A stretch of 5,508 nt of DNA from Pseudomonadota bacterium (GCA_023433985.1 JAEYTN010000043.1:1-5508), one strand, 5' to 3'. Shown: positions 1 through 5,508, counted from the first letter of the stretch. The notes: generated by a model not told the origin, from the sequence alone. Numbers and translations are program-made.

Positions 1-443
1 TCCTCGTAGAACGCCTTGGCGACGTCGACATACTCGGTGATCACCACCCGCGCGGGGATGTCCTTGCGGCGCAGCAGCTCGAACGCCGCCGCGCGCAGGA
101 TGGCGCGCAGCGTCGCATCGATGCGGCCCATCGGCCAGCTCTCGTTCAGCGCCTTGTCGACCGCCGGATCGATCTCCAGCTGCGCCTTGATCACCCCCGA
201 GACGATCTGGCGGAAGAAATCGGCATCCGCCGGCAGGTATTCTTCGCCCTCGATCACGCGGCCCAGGTGCACGGCCGAGAACTGCGCCAGCGTATCCTCG
301 AGCGACTGCCGCCCCACATCCATCTGGTACAGCGCCTGCACCGCCGCCAGCCGCGCCGCGCCGCGCTGGTTGGCGGGGCGGGTGGTAGAAGGATCGCGCG
401 GTTTGACCTGTGACATGGGGGAAGTCGTTTCGTCTCTGGGCAT
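1..443 (-). CDS. nusB: NusB transcription antitermination factor, 3' end cut by window edge
   Basis: NusB binds the boxA RNA of rRNA operons together with S10 (NusE) and joins the Nus complex that keeps RNA polymerase resistant to termination; it acts in the cytoplasm. My reverse-strand translation gives 147 codons before the edge. A hydrophilic, probably disordered N-terminal tail of about 23 residues precedes the family signature RGAARLAAVQALYQMDV, the first helix. Then come the helix with FFRQIVSGVI, the stretch WPMGRIDATLRAILRAAAFELL, and the conserved IPARVVITEYVDVAKAFYE near the end. Family proteins run about 140-170 residues, so only the last 10-20 residues (the usual FVNGVLD-type helix) should be missing. 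The start is uncertain: ATG at 443 and ATG at 416 are both possible and neither has a clear Shine-Dalgarno. It lies 58 nt downstream of nrdR on the same strand and is probably cotranscribed. Identification is confident; the exact start is not. Confidence 0.93.
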   Translation of the reverse strand, partial: MPRDETTSPMSQVKPRDPSTTRPANQRGAARLAAVQALYQMDVGRQSLEDTLAQFSAVHLGRVIEGEEYLPADADFFRQIVSGVIKAQLEIDPAVDKALNESWPMGRIDATLRAILRAAAFELLRRKDIPARVVITEYVDVAKAFYE

Positions 444-501
444 GGGAATAGAATACGCGTTCGCCAACGGCCTGTGCCAGTGGAAAACCGCTTGATCGGC
501 G

Positions 502-978
502 TCAAATGTCGTCGGCGGTCTCGCCTTCGTCCTCACGCAACTCGGTGAGGAAGGAACGGAAGTCATCCGGCGTCGAAAAGTTCTTGTAGACCGAGGCAAA
601 CCGCACGAATGCGACATGGTCGAGGCCCTTGAGCCCCTCCATCACGAATTCGCCGATCCGCTCGGAGGAGATTTCCACCTCGCCGAGGCTCTCGAGCTGG
701 CGCACCACGCCCGAGATCATCCGCTCGACCCGCTCGGTCTCCACGTCGCGCTTGCGCAACGCGGTCTTGACCGAACGTTCGAGCTTGTCGCGATCGAACG
801 GCACCCGCCGCCCGGATTTCTTGAGCACCACCAGCTCGCGCAGTTGCACGCGCTCGAAGGTGGTGAAGCGGCCGCCGCAACTGGGACAGATGCGGCGGCG
901 GCGGATGGCGTTGGAATCCTCGGTCGGCCGGCTGTCCTTCACCTGCGTGTCATCGTTTCCGCAATAGGGACAGCGCAT
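502..978 (-). CDS. nrdR: NrdR, ATP/dATP-sensing repressor of ribonucleotide reductase genes
   Basis: NrdR is a nucleotide-dependent repressor that binds paired NrdR boxes upstream of ribonucleotide reductase operons and shuts them down when dATP is high. The 158-residue product has the usual family length and layout. An N-terminal zinc ribbon shows Cys3, Cys6, Cys31 and Cys34 (MRCPYCG and ICPSCGGRF), with the basic run IRRRR at 25-29 before the second Cys pair. An ATP-cone domain follows at roughly 46-136, with the nucleotide-binding stretch [17 protein letters not shown] (residues 50-66, key Lys53, Lys54 and Lys65). The acidic C-terminal tail [10 protein letters not shown] is not a conserved domain. 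The ATG at 978 is supported by a GAGGA Shine-Dalgarno 7 nt upstream that overlaps the glyA stop, and by the invariant MRCPYC start. There is no nrd gene or NrdR-box pair in the window, so its targets lie elsewhere. Confidence 0.97.
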   Translation of the reverse strand: MRCPYCGNDDTQVKDSRPTEDSNAIRRRRICPSCGGRFTTFERVQLRELVVLKKSGRRVPFDRDKLERSVKTALRKRDVETERVERMISGVVRQLESLGEVEISSERIGEFVMEGLKGLDHVAFVRFASVYKNFSTPDDFRSFLTELREDEGETADDI

Positions 979-985
979 CGAGGAA

Positions 986-990
986 TCCTC
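986..990 (-). promoter_or_regulatory. Ribosome binding site of nrdR, overlapping the glyA stop codon
   Basis: On the minus strand the glyA stop TGA (991-989) shares its last two bases with the Shine-Dalgarno GAGGA (990-986), which lies 7 nt before the nrdR ATG. Ribosomes finishing glyA would pass directly over the nrdR initiation region, so the two genes are very likely cotranscribed and perhaps translationally coupled. The Shine-Dalgarno is also the left arm of a perfect 5-1-5 palindrome, GAGGATTCCTC (990-980). Confidence 0.75.
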
Positions 991-2293
991 AGTCGGCGTA
1001 AATCGGGAAGCGCGCGGTCAGCGCCTTGACCTTCTCGCGCACGGCGCCCTCGACGGCGGCGTTGCCCTCGTCGGAGTTCGCCTCGCGCAAGCCGTCCAGC
1101 ACCTCGACGATCAGCTTGCCGATCTCGCGGTACTCGGCCTCGCCGAACCCGCGCGTCGTGCCTGCCGGGGTGCCCAGTCGCACGCCCGAGGTGACGAAGG
1201 GCTTTTCGGGGTCGAACGGAATGCCGTTCTTGTTGCAGGTGATGTAGGCGCGGCCCAGTGCCTGCTCGGCGCGCTTGCCGGTGGCGTTCTTGGGCCGGAG
1301 GTCGACCAGCATCAGGTGGTTGTCGGTTCCGCCCGAAACCACCTGCAGCCCCTCTTCCATGAGCGACGCCGCGAGCGCCCGGGCATTGGCCACGACCTGC
1401 CGCGCATAAGCCTTGAACTCGGGCTGCAGCGCCTCCTTGAGCGCCACCGCCTTGGCCGCGATCACATGCATCAGCGGCCCGCCCTGCAGGCCGGGGAACA
1501 CCGCCGAGTTGATCTTCTTGGCGATCTCCTCGTCGTTGGAGAGGATCATGCCGCCGCGCGGACCGCGCAGGCTCTTGTGCGTCGTGGTCGTCACCACATG
1601 CGCATGCGGAATCGGCGAGGGATGGACGCCGCCCGCCACGAGGCCGGCGATATGGGCCATGTCCACCATCAGGTAGGCGCCGACCTCATCGGCGATCTCG
1701 CGGAACCGCTTCCAGTCCCAGATGCGCGAGTAAGCCGTGCCGCCCGCGAGGATCAGCTTCGGCTTGTGCTCGCGCGCCAGCCGGGCCACCTCATCCATGT
1801 CGAGCAGGTGGTCGTCCTTGCGCACGCCATAGCTCACCACGTTGAACCACTTGCCGCTCATGTTCACCGGCGAACCGTGCGTCAGGTGGCCGCCCGAATT
1901 GAGATCGAGCCCCATGAACGTGTCGCCCGGTTGCAGGAGCGCCAGGAACACCGCCTGGTTCATCTGCGAGCCGGAATTGGGCTGCACGTTGGCGAAGTTG
2001 GCGCCGAAGAGCTGCTTCGCCCGCTCGATCGCCAGGTTCTCGGCGATGTCCACATACTGGCAGCCGCCGTAGTAGCGCTTGCCAGGGTAGCCCTCGGCGT
2101 ACTTGTTGGTCATGATCGAGCCCTGCGCCTCGAGCACGGCCTTCGACACGATGTTCTCGGACGCGATCAGCTCGATCTCGTGCTGCTGGCGGCCGAGCTC
2201 CAGCTTGATCGCCTCGGCGATCTCGGGGTCGGTCTCCGCCAGCGTATTGGAGAAGAAGCGGGGAAAGAGCGGAAGGTTGGCGACGGCGCTCAT
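989..2293 (-). CDS. glyA: Serine hydroxymethyltransferase (GlyA)
   Basis: This cytoplasmic PLP enzyme interconverts serine plus tetrahydrofolate with glycine plus 5,10-methylene-THF, the main source of one-carbon units and glycine. The 434-residue product is complete and of normal family length. Visible hallmarks are [11 protein letters not shown] (40-50), [15 protein letters not shown] (63-77, with Tyr65, Glu67 and Tyr74 in the substrate and folate site), VDMAHIAG with Asp211 that pairs with the PLP pyridine nitrogen, the PLP lysine Lys240 after His239 in [13 protein letters not shown], and Arg372 in SGVRLGTPA, which binds the substrate carboxylate. I chose the ATG at 2293 because GGGAG (2304-2300) sits 6 nt upstream and because the in-frame extension to 2350 is a non-conserved His/Arg-rich stretch. 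It appears to lead the glyA-nrdR-nusB operon. A possible 40-codon leader ORF overlaps its start as ATGA. Confidence 0.98.
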   Translation of the reverse strand: MSAVANLPLFPRFFSNTLAETDPEIAEAIKLELGRQQHEIELIASENIVSKAVLEAQGSIMTNKYAEGYPGKRYYGGCQYVDIAENLAIERAKQLFGANFANVQPNSGSQMNQAVFLALLQPGDTFMGLDLNSGGHLTHGSPVNMSGKWFNVVSYGVRKDDHLLDMDEVARLAREHKPKLILAGGTAYSRIWDWKRFREIADEVGAYLMVDMAHIAGLVAGGVHPSPIPHAHVVTTTTHKSLRGPRGGMILSNDEEIAKKINSAVFPGLQGGPLMHVIAAKAVALKEALQPEFKAYARQVVANARALAASLMEEGLQVVSGGTDNHLMLVDLRPKNATGKRAEQALGRAYITCNKNGIPFDPEKPFVTSGVRLGTPAGTTRGFGEAEYREIGKLIVEVLDGLREANSDEGNAAVEGAVREKVKALTARFPIYAD

Positions 2294-2412
2294 GGGCGTC
2301 TCCCGGGGCACAAGGTGTGGATGTCGTTGCTGCTGGCGTGCGTGTAGCACGCGGCCCCGTGAGATTCCAAGCTGCGGACAGCCTGGGCGTGAACATGGCT
2401 CGGTTGCTTCAT
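2290..2412 (-). CDS. Possible 40-codon leader ORF, coupled to glyA by an ATGA overlap
   Basis: An uninterrupted minus-strand frame begins at ATG 2412 ([10 protein letters not shown]...) and ends with ...LCPGRRP at TGA 2292-2290, which overlaps the glyA ATG (2293-2291). It has its own Shine-Dalgarno, AGGGAG at 2423-2418, 5 nt before the ATG. That is as good as the glyA site, which itself lies inside this ORF. The peptide has no signal sequence, membrane segment or family I recognise. It is rich in His (5), Ser (5) and Ala, with two Cys. Two readings are possible: a translated leader that controls glyA by termination-reinitiation, or a chance frame. For the second reading, note that any gene starting ATGAGC carries a built-in TGA, so only the open frame and the Shine-Dalgarno count as evidence. 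Expression is unproven. Confidence 0.35.
   Translation of the reverse strand: MKQPSHVHAQAVRSLESHGAACYTHASSNDIHTLCPGRRP
2300..2304 (-). promoter_or_regulatory. Ribosome binding site of glyA
   Basis: GGGAG on the minus strand, 6 nt before the ATG at 2293. It fixes the glyA start over the longer in-frame extension to 2350, which has no comparable site. It lies inside the final codons of the possible leader ORF, so a ribosome translating that ORF would cover it and then release at the overlapping stop. Confidence 0.7.
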
Positions 2413-2424
2413 GCGGGCTCCCTG

Positions 2425-2441
2425 GATCGTTCGTGATCGTT
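2425..2441. repeat. Tandem GATCGTT direct repeat with 10-bp period
   Basis: Two identical copies of GATCGTT (2425-2431 and 2435-2441) are separated by 3 nt, so they repeat every 10 bp, close to one helical turn. On the minus strand this reads AACGATC-ACG-AACGATC and lies immediately upstream of the Shine-Dalgarno of the leader ORF. It could be a regulator site on the glyA side, but the factor is unknown and the repeat is short enough to arise by chance. Confidence 0.4.
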
Positions 2442-2540
2442 TCGACGGGTGCCCAGGCGAGCGGCAGCTTCAGTTCGCGTTCCCCGATGGTGCCCCATCT
2501 GATCTCGCCAGTCGCGCGAACGCCTCCATCATCGCAAACT

Positions 2541-2586
2541 TGTGCCGGCGATGGAAGTCACCTTTGGGCAACCATACCCCGGCACA
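2541..2586. repeat. Imperfect inverted repeat upstream of the BA14K gene
   Basis: Perfect 8-bp arms TGTGCCGG (2541-2548) and CCGGCACA (2579-2586) enclose a second pairing, ATGG (2551-2554) with CCAT (2572-2575), with a small internal mismatch and a bulge between them. The right arm lies between the two elements of the EcfG-like promoter candidate, so as DNA it could be an operator. As RNA it would form a hairpin only if transcription began further upstream. Confidence 0.5.
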
Positions 2587-2592
2587 GGCGTT
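2568..2592 (+). promoter_or_regulatory. Candidate EcfG-type (general stress) promoter for the BA14K gene
   Basis: GCAAC (2568-2572), 16 nt, then CGTT (2589-2592). The alphaproteobacterial general stress sigma factor EcfG recognises GGAAC-N16/17-CGTT, so this matches in spacing and in the -10 element, with one mismatch in the -35 (second G replaced by C). It would place the transcript start about 38 nt before the BA14K ATG. The mismatch is at a normally well-conserved position, so this is tentative. Confidence 0.3.
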
Positions 2593-2635
2593 TTGGGGGC
2601 CAAGCGTCAAGTCGACAAGAACACTTGGAGTCCAA
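2593..2635. repeat. Pair of TTGG-N3-CCAA palindromes 32 bp apart
   Basis: TTGGGGGCCAA (2593-2603) and TTGGAGTCCAA (2625-2635) agree at 9 of 11 positions, and both have palindromic arms TTGG/CCAA. Their spacing is 32 bp, about three helical turns, so a protein bound at both would sit on the same face of the DNA. The first directly abuts the -10-like CGTT, and the second contains the Shine-Dalgarno of the BA14K gene. They look like possible operator half-sets, but no regulator is identified. Confidence 0.4.
2627..2630 (+). promoter_or_regulatory. Ribosome binding site of the BA14K-family gene
   Basis: GGAG lies 6 nt before the ATG at 2637 and supports this start over any of the longer in-frame possibilities. 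It sits within the palindrome TTGGAGTCCAA (2625-2635). Confidence 0.7.
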
Positions 2636-2636
2636 C

Positions 2637-3071
2637 ATGCACAAGATCGCTTCCGCTGCCATCGCCGCCACCCTTGTTGGTGTCATGGCCATTCCCACAC
2701 CCACCATGGCGCAGTCCGGATCGGTCCGGCTCAGCTTCGGCGAGCAGGATCGCTTCGTGTCGGATCGCTGTGAACGTCACCCGAACTGGCGGGGTTGCGA
2801 CGACTTCCGCCGCAACCACCATCGCTGGGACCGTGACGATTACCGCCGCTGGTACGGCTGGAACCGTGGCTCGCTGGGCAATCTGGGCGCCGGCATCTTC
2901 GGCTTTGCCGTCGGCGCGGCCATTGCCAACAGCGTGAACAACGATCGCGGCGGCTACGACCGCGGCTATGAGACCCACGTCGCCCGCTGCGAGGCCCGTT
3001 ACCGGTCCTACGACGAGGAAACCGACATGTTCCTCGGCTTCGATGGCGAGTATCACCGTTGCCGGCTCTAG
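2637..3071 (+). CDS. Secreted BA14K-family protein
   Basis: The 144-residue product resembles the BA14K family, named after a Brucella abortus 14-kDa immunoreactive, lectin-like protein and common as multiple copies in Hyphomicrobiales. A signal peptide is evident (MHKIASAAIAATLVGVMAIP...), with likely cleavage after Ala25 (PTMA-QS), so the mature protein should be periplasmic or envelope-associated. After it come a charged, Arg/Asp/His/Trp-rich stretch (about 38-77), a Gly/Ala-rich hydrophobic segment (about 78-100, possibly membrane-inserting), and the family-diagnostic C-terminal motif HVARCEARYRSYDEETDMFL continuing to Cys142. Four cysteines (45, 54, 118, 142) remain in the mature form and could make two disulfides. 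The start is set by the signal peptide and GGAG 6 nt upstream. The molecular function of the family is poorly defined. It is transcribed away from glyA and closed by a hairpin, so it is probably monocistronic. Confidence 0.87.
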   Translation: MHKIASAAIAATLVGVMAIPTPTMAQSGSVRLSFGEQDRFVSDRCERHPNWRGCDDFRRNHHRWDRDDYRRWYGWNRGSLGNLGAGIFGFAVGAAIANSVNNDRGGYDRGYETHVARCEARYRSYDEETDMFLGFDGEYHRCRL

Positions 3072-3090
3072 TCTGAGCCGACTGTCCGCC

Positions 3091-3118
3091 GCCGGGGCGC
3101 CGATCCGTGCGCCCCGGC
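3091..3118 (+). terminator. GC-rich hairpin after the BA14K gene, probable terminator
   Basis: A perfect 10-bp inverted repeat, GCCGGGGCGC (3091-3100) and GCGCCCCGGC (3109-3118), with an 8-nt loop starts 20 nt after the BA14K stop codon. No T-run follows, so it is not a textbook intrinsic terminator, though such hairpins are common at gene ends in high-GC alphaproteobacteria. It separates the BA14K gene from parC. Confidence 0.6.
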
Positions 3119-3163
3119 TGGGGATGGCCTCAAGCCAATGTCCCCGCTCCCGGCGCCCGCCGC

Positions 3164-3169
3164 TATAGT
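3164..3169 (+). promoter_or_regulatory. -10-like element upstream of parC
   Basis: TATAGT matches the TATAAT consensus at five of six positions and stands out in GC-rich surroundings. It lies between the upstream hairpin and the parC start. No good -35 hexamer lies 16-18 nt further upstream. A transcript would begin about 6-7 nt downstream, near 3176, giving parC a 5' untranslated region of only about 23 nt. Confidence 0.4.
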
Positions 3170-3175
3170 CGGCCC

Positions 3176-3202
3176 ATGATTCGCCGGAAAATGCCCCAAT
3201 GA
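3176..3202 (+). other. Possible leaderless 8-codon mini-ORF overlapping the parC start
   Basis: ATG at 3176 opens an eight-codon frame (MIRRKMPQ) whose TGA (3200-3202) overlaps the parC ATG (3199-3201) as ATGA. Its A falls where a transcript from the TATAGT element would start, so it could be read as a leaderless start. It may be chance: eight codons is very short, and the TGA is inherent in any ATGAGC start. Its possible interest is that parC itself has only a weak Shine-Dalgarno. Confidence 0.2.
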
Positions 3203-5484
3203 GCGACGAAAACGACACCCTCCCCCCCGACGGCGAGGACAAGCGGATCGTCGATCTCCGCCAGGCGCTCGAAGAGCGCTACCTCTCCTACGCCCTGTCC
3301 ACCATCACGCAGCGCGCCCTGCCCGACGCCCGCGACGGGCTGAAGCCCGTGCATCGCCGTATCCTGCACGGCATGCGCCTGCTGCGCCTCGATCCCGATG
3401 GCGCCTACAAGAAGTCGGCCAAGGTGGTCGGCGACGTGATGGGCTCCTTCCACCCGCACGGCGACCAGTCGATCTACGACGCCCTGGTCCGCCTCGCGCA
3501 GGATTTCGCCATGCGCTACCCCCTGGCCGATGGCCAGGGCAATTTCGGCAATATCGACGGCGATGGCGCCGCCGCCATGCGCTACACCGAAACCCGCATG
3601 ACGGACGTGGCCATCCGCCTGATGGAGGGCATGGCCGAGAACGCGGTCGATTTCAAACCGACCTACGATGGCTCGTCCGAAGAGCCGGTCGTGCTGCCGG
3701 CCAACTTCCCGAACCTCCTCGCCAACGGCACCACCGGCATCGCGGTGGGCATGGCGACCTCGGTGCCGCCGCACAACGTCATCGAGATCTGCAACGCGGC
3801 GCTCAAGCTCATCCATCATCCGGATGCCCCCGTCAGCGAGCTGGTCCACGCCGACGAGACGTTGCCCTGGACCCCCGACGACCTGATCCGCGGCCCCGAC
3901 TTCCCCACCGGCGGCGAACTCGTCGAAAGCCGCTCCGCCATCGTCAATGCCTACGAGACCGGCCGCGGCTCGTTCCGGCTGCGCGCGCGCTACATCCGCG
4001 AGGACAAGGGCCGGGGCGTCTACCAGATCGTCGTCACCGAAATTCCCTACGGCGTCCAGAAGTCCAAGCTGGTCGAAAAGATCGCCGAGCTGCTGCTCGC
4101 CAAGAAGCTGCCGCTGCTCAAGGACATCCGCGACGAGAGCGCCGACGACATCCGCCTCGTCATCGAGCCCCGCTCCGGCACCGTCGATCCGACCATCCTG
4201 ATGGAGCAGCTGTTCCGGCTCACGGACCTTGAGCAGCGCATCCCGCTCAACATGAACGTGCTCGATCGCGGCATCATCCCCAAGGTGATGAGCCTCAAGG
4301 AGACCATCCAGGCCTGGCTCGAGCACCGCAAGGACGTGCTGGTGCGCCGCACCCGCCACCGCCTCGACGAGATCGCCCACCGCCTCGAGGTGCTGGACGG
4401 CTACATCATCGCCTTCCTCAACCTCGACGAGGTGATCCGCATCATCCGCGAGGAGGACGACGCCAAGGCATCGCTGATGTCGACCTTCGATCTCTCGGAC
4501 GTACAGGCCGAGGCAATCCTCAACATGCGGCTGCGCTCGCTGCGCAAGCTCGAGGAGCTCGAGCTGCGCACCGAGCACAAGAAGCTCACCGACGAGGAGA
4601 CCCACCTCGAGGCCCTGATGGGCTCCGAGAAACGCCAGTGGGGTGAGATCACCCGGCAGGTCGGCGAGTTGCGGGCCGAGTATGTCAAGGATGCCGTCCT
4701 CGGGCCGCGTCGCACCAGCTTCGCCACCGCGGCCGATGTCGATCTCGAGGAAGTGGCGACGGCGATGATCGAGCGCGAGCCGATCACCGTCATCCTTTCC
4801 GAGAAGGGCTGGATCCGGGCTATGCGCGGCCACACCACGGAAATCGACGAGAAGAGCTTCAAGACCGGCGACCGCCTGAAGCTGTTCATCCACGCCCAGA
4901 CCACCGACAAGCTCCTGCTGCTCTCCACCGGCGGCAAGGTCTTCACCCTTGCCGGCGACCGCCTCCCCGGCGGCCGCAGCCAGGGCGAGCCCGTGCGCCT
5001 GATGGTCGACATGGAGGAAGGCCAGGACATCGTCGAACTCTTCGTCTACCGCCCCGGCCGCAAGCGTGTCGTCGCGTCGAAAAAAGGTGACGGGTTCGTC
5101 GTCGCCGAGGACGAGCTGATCGCCAATACCCGGAAGGGCAAGCAGGTCCTCAACGTCTCGGGCAGCGAGGAAGCCAAGCTGATCGTCCCGGTCGACGGCG
5201 ACATGGTCGCGGTCATCGGCGACAACCGCAAGATGCTGGTCTTCCCGCTCGAGACCCTGCCCGAAATGACCCGTGGCAAGGGCGTCCGCCTGCAGAAATA
5301 CAAGGATGGCGGCCTCTCCGACCTCAAGACCTTCCCGAGCACCACCGGCCTCACCTGGACCGACAGCTCCGGCCGCACCTACACCAGGACCACCCCCGAA
5401 CTCGCCGAATGGCTCGGCAACCGCGCCGACGCCGGCCGCCAGCCCCCCACCGGCTTCCCGCGGAACAACAAGTTCACGGGGTAA
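3199..5484 (+). CDS. parC: DNA topoisomerase IV subunit A (ParC)
   Basis: ParC is the breakage-reunion subunit of topoisomerase IV; with ParE (not in this window) it decatenates daughter chromosomes and relaxes supercoils. The 761-residue protein is complete. The order is: N-terminal [20 protein letters not shown] (40-59), the quinolone-pocket turn [10 protein letters not shown] (85-94), and catalytic Tyr129 after Arg128 in [12 protein letters not shown] tower domain follows, with [17 protein letters not shown]. The long coiled-coil and exit-gate region runs from about 365 to 490, with [19 protein letters not shown] and [13 protein letters not shown] (from 436). Last is a C-terminal beta-pinwheel from about 500, with degenerate blade motifs GGRSQGEP (591-598) and TRGKGV (691-696). 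I call it ParC rather than GyrA because it lacks the GyrA box QRRGGKG, is short in the C-terminal domain and has alphaproteobacterial ParC-type sequence. The ATG at 3199 fits the family N-terminus, but its Shine-Dalgarno is weak (GGA 10 nt upstream). The quinolone position equivalent to E. coli Ser80 is Gln90. Confidence 0.96.
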   Translation: MSDENDTLPPDGEDKRIVDLRQALEERYLSYALSTITQRALPDARDGLKPVHRRILHGMRLLRLDPDGAYKKSAKVVGDVMGSFHPHGDQSIYDALVRLAQDFAMRYPLADGQGNFGNIDGDGAAAMRYTETRMTDVAIRLMEGMAENAVDFKPTYDGSSEEPVVLPANFPNLLANGTTGIAVGMATSVPPHNVIEICNAALKLIHHPDAPVSELVHADETLPWTPDDLIRGPDFPTGGELVESRSAIVNAYETGRGSFRLRARYIREDKGRGVYQIVVTEIPYGVQKSKLVEKIAELLLAKKLPLLKDIRDESADDIRLVIEPRSGTVDPTILMEQLFRLTDLEQRIPLNMNVLDRGIIPKVMSLKETIQAWLEHRKDVLVRRTRHRLDEIAHRLEVLDGYIIAFLNLDEVIRIIREEDDAKASLMSTFDLSDVQAEAILNMRLRSLRKLEELELRTEHKKLTDEETHLEALMGSEKRQWGEITRQVGELRAEYVKDAVLGPRRTSFATAADVDLEEVATAMIEREPITVILSEKGWIRAMRGHTTEIDEKSFKTGDRLKLFIHAQTTDKLLLLSTGGKVFTLAGDRLPGGRSQGEPVRLMVDMEEGQDIVELFVYRPGRKRVVASKKGDGFVVAEDELIANTRKGKQVLNVSGSEEAKLIVPVDGDMVAVIGDNRKMLVFPLETLPEMTRGKGVRLQKYKDGGLSDLKTFPSTTGLTWTDSSGRTYTRTTPELAEWLGNRADAGRQPPTGFPRNNKFTG

Positions 5485-5508
5485 AGCAGCTATTAGTTAC
5501 CCATTCGG

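Larger units (their letters stand above)
2413..2636. other. Divergent intergenic region between glyA and the BA14K gene
   Basis: No convincing gene lies in these 224 nt. The region must hold the promoters of both flanking transcripts. I find no clear TTGACA/TATAAT pair on either strand. What is visible is a 10-bp-phased GATCGTT direct repeat (2425-2441), a hairpin GATGG-TGCC-CCATC (2486-2499) enclosed by GTTCGCG/CGCGAAC arms (2473-2479 and 2515-2521), a longer inverted repeat (2541-2586), an EcfG-like promoter candidate (2568-2592), and two TTGG-N3-CCAA palindromes (2593-2635). The glyA-side elements could form a structured 5' leader if transcription starts upstream of 2521. I recognise no known riboswitch consensus. 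Confidence 0.6.

Noticed and set aside
460..486. Sigma-54-like TGGCAC...TTGG on the minus strand before nusB
   Set aside because: The TTG element is one base out of register for the invariant GG/GC spacing, and the expected GC is replaced by GG. An operon-internal housekeeping gene is also an unlikely sigma-54 target.
254..505. Minus-strand open frame of 83 codons between nrdR and nusB
   Set aside because: It overlaps the nusB reading frame out of phase over most of its length, and its translation is Arg/Pro-rich without family features; the nusB frame carries the conserved sequence.
1316..2347. Open frame of 343 codons on the plus strand, opposite glyA
   Set aside because: Antisense shadow of glyA; the product is a His/Arg/Leu/Ala-rich mixture without any motif, and its start has no supporting context.
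2294..2350. N-terminal extension of GlyA by 19 residues
   Set aside because: The extension ([12 protein letters not shown]...) is unlike the family N-terminus, and the ATG at 2293 has a good Shine-Dalgarno at 6 nt spacing.
2103..2636. In-frame upstream extension of the BA14K gene to 2103
   Set aside because: The extra 178 codons would run antisense through glyA and would bury a clear signal peptide in mid-protein; the ATG at 2637 has its own ribosome binding site.
2411..2773. Plus-strand open frame of 120 codons spanning the intergenic region into the BA14K gene
   Set aside because: No ribosome binding site precedes its ATG, it overlaps the BA14K signal peptide in another frame, and the product has no recognisable features.
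3163..4893. Open frame of 576 codons on the minus strand, opposite parC
   Set aside because: It lies wholly antisense to the well-identified parC. Its translation is a low-complexity Leu/Ala/Asp/Gly/Val mix with no recognisable domain, as expected opposite GC-rich coding sequence with strong third-position G/C bias.
1..5508. Search for a novel defence, mobile or CRISPR-type system
   Set aside because: All long coding regions are accounted for by conserved housekeeping genes and one BA14K protein. No transposase, integrase, spaced repeats or toxin-antitoxin pair is visible.

Overview
The window is G+C-rich, ordinary-looking chromosomal DNA from an alphaproteobacterium, most likely a member of the Hyphomicrobiales (Rhizobiales). 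This rests on three things: the glyA-nrdR-nusB gene order, a ParC with alphaproteobacterial sequence features (for example Gln in the quinolone-binding turn), and a BA14K-family secreted protein, a family concentrated in that order. I cannot name the genus from sequence alone; Devosia-like is a guess.

Left half, minus strand (positions 2412 down to 1): glyA (serine hydroxymethyltransferase), nrdR (repressor of ribonucleotide reductase genes) and nusB (antitermination factor, cut by the window's left edge) run in one direction. The glyA-nrdR gap is 10 nt, with the nrdR ribosome binding site overlapping the glyA stop codon. The nrdR-nusB gap is 58 nt. This is a compact housekeeping operon linking one-carbon and dTMP supply, dNTP control and rRNA transcription. 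The riboflavin genes that often sit between nrdR and nusB in this class are absent. A short 40-codon reading frame with its own Shine-Dalgarno ends in an ATGA overlap with the glyA start and may be a translated leader.

Middle (2413-2636): a 224-nt region between the divergent glyA and BA14K genes. It contains a 10-bp-phased direct repeat, several inverted repeats, an EcfG-like promoter candidate, and two near-identical TTGG-N3-CCAA palindromes 32 bp apart, the second of which covers the BA14K ribosome binding site.

Right half, plus strand: a small secreted BA14K-family protein (2637-3071) is followed by a perfect 10-bp GC-rich hairpin that probably terminates it. Then comes a TATAGT -10-like element and parC (topoisomerase IV subunit A, 3199-5484, complete). 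An 8-codon mini-ORF, whose ATG lies where a transcript from that -10 would begin, also ends in an ATGA overlap with parC. The last 24 nt (5485-5508) hold nothing I can identify.

I see no mobile element, CRISPR array, tRNA, rRNA or defence system here. The coding content is conserved housekeeping; the least explained signals are the leader ORFs and the repeats of the divergent intergenic region.
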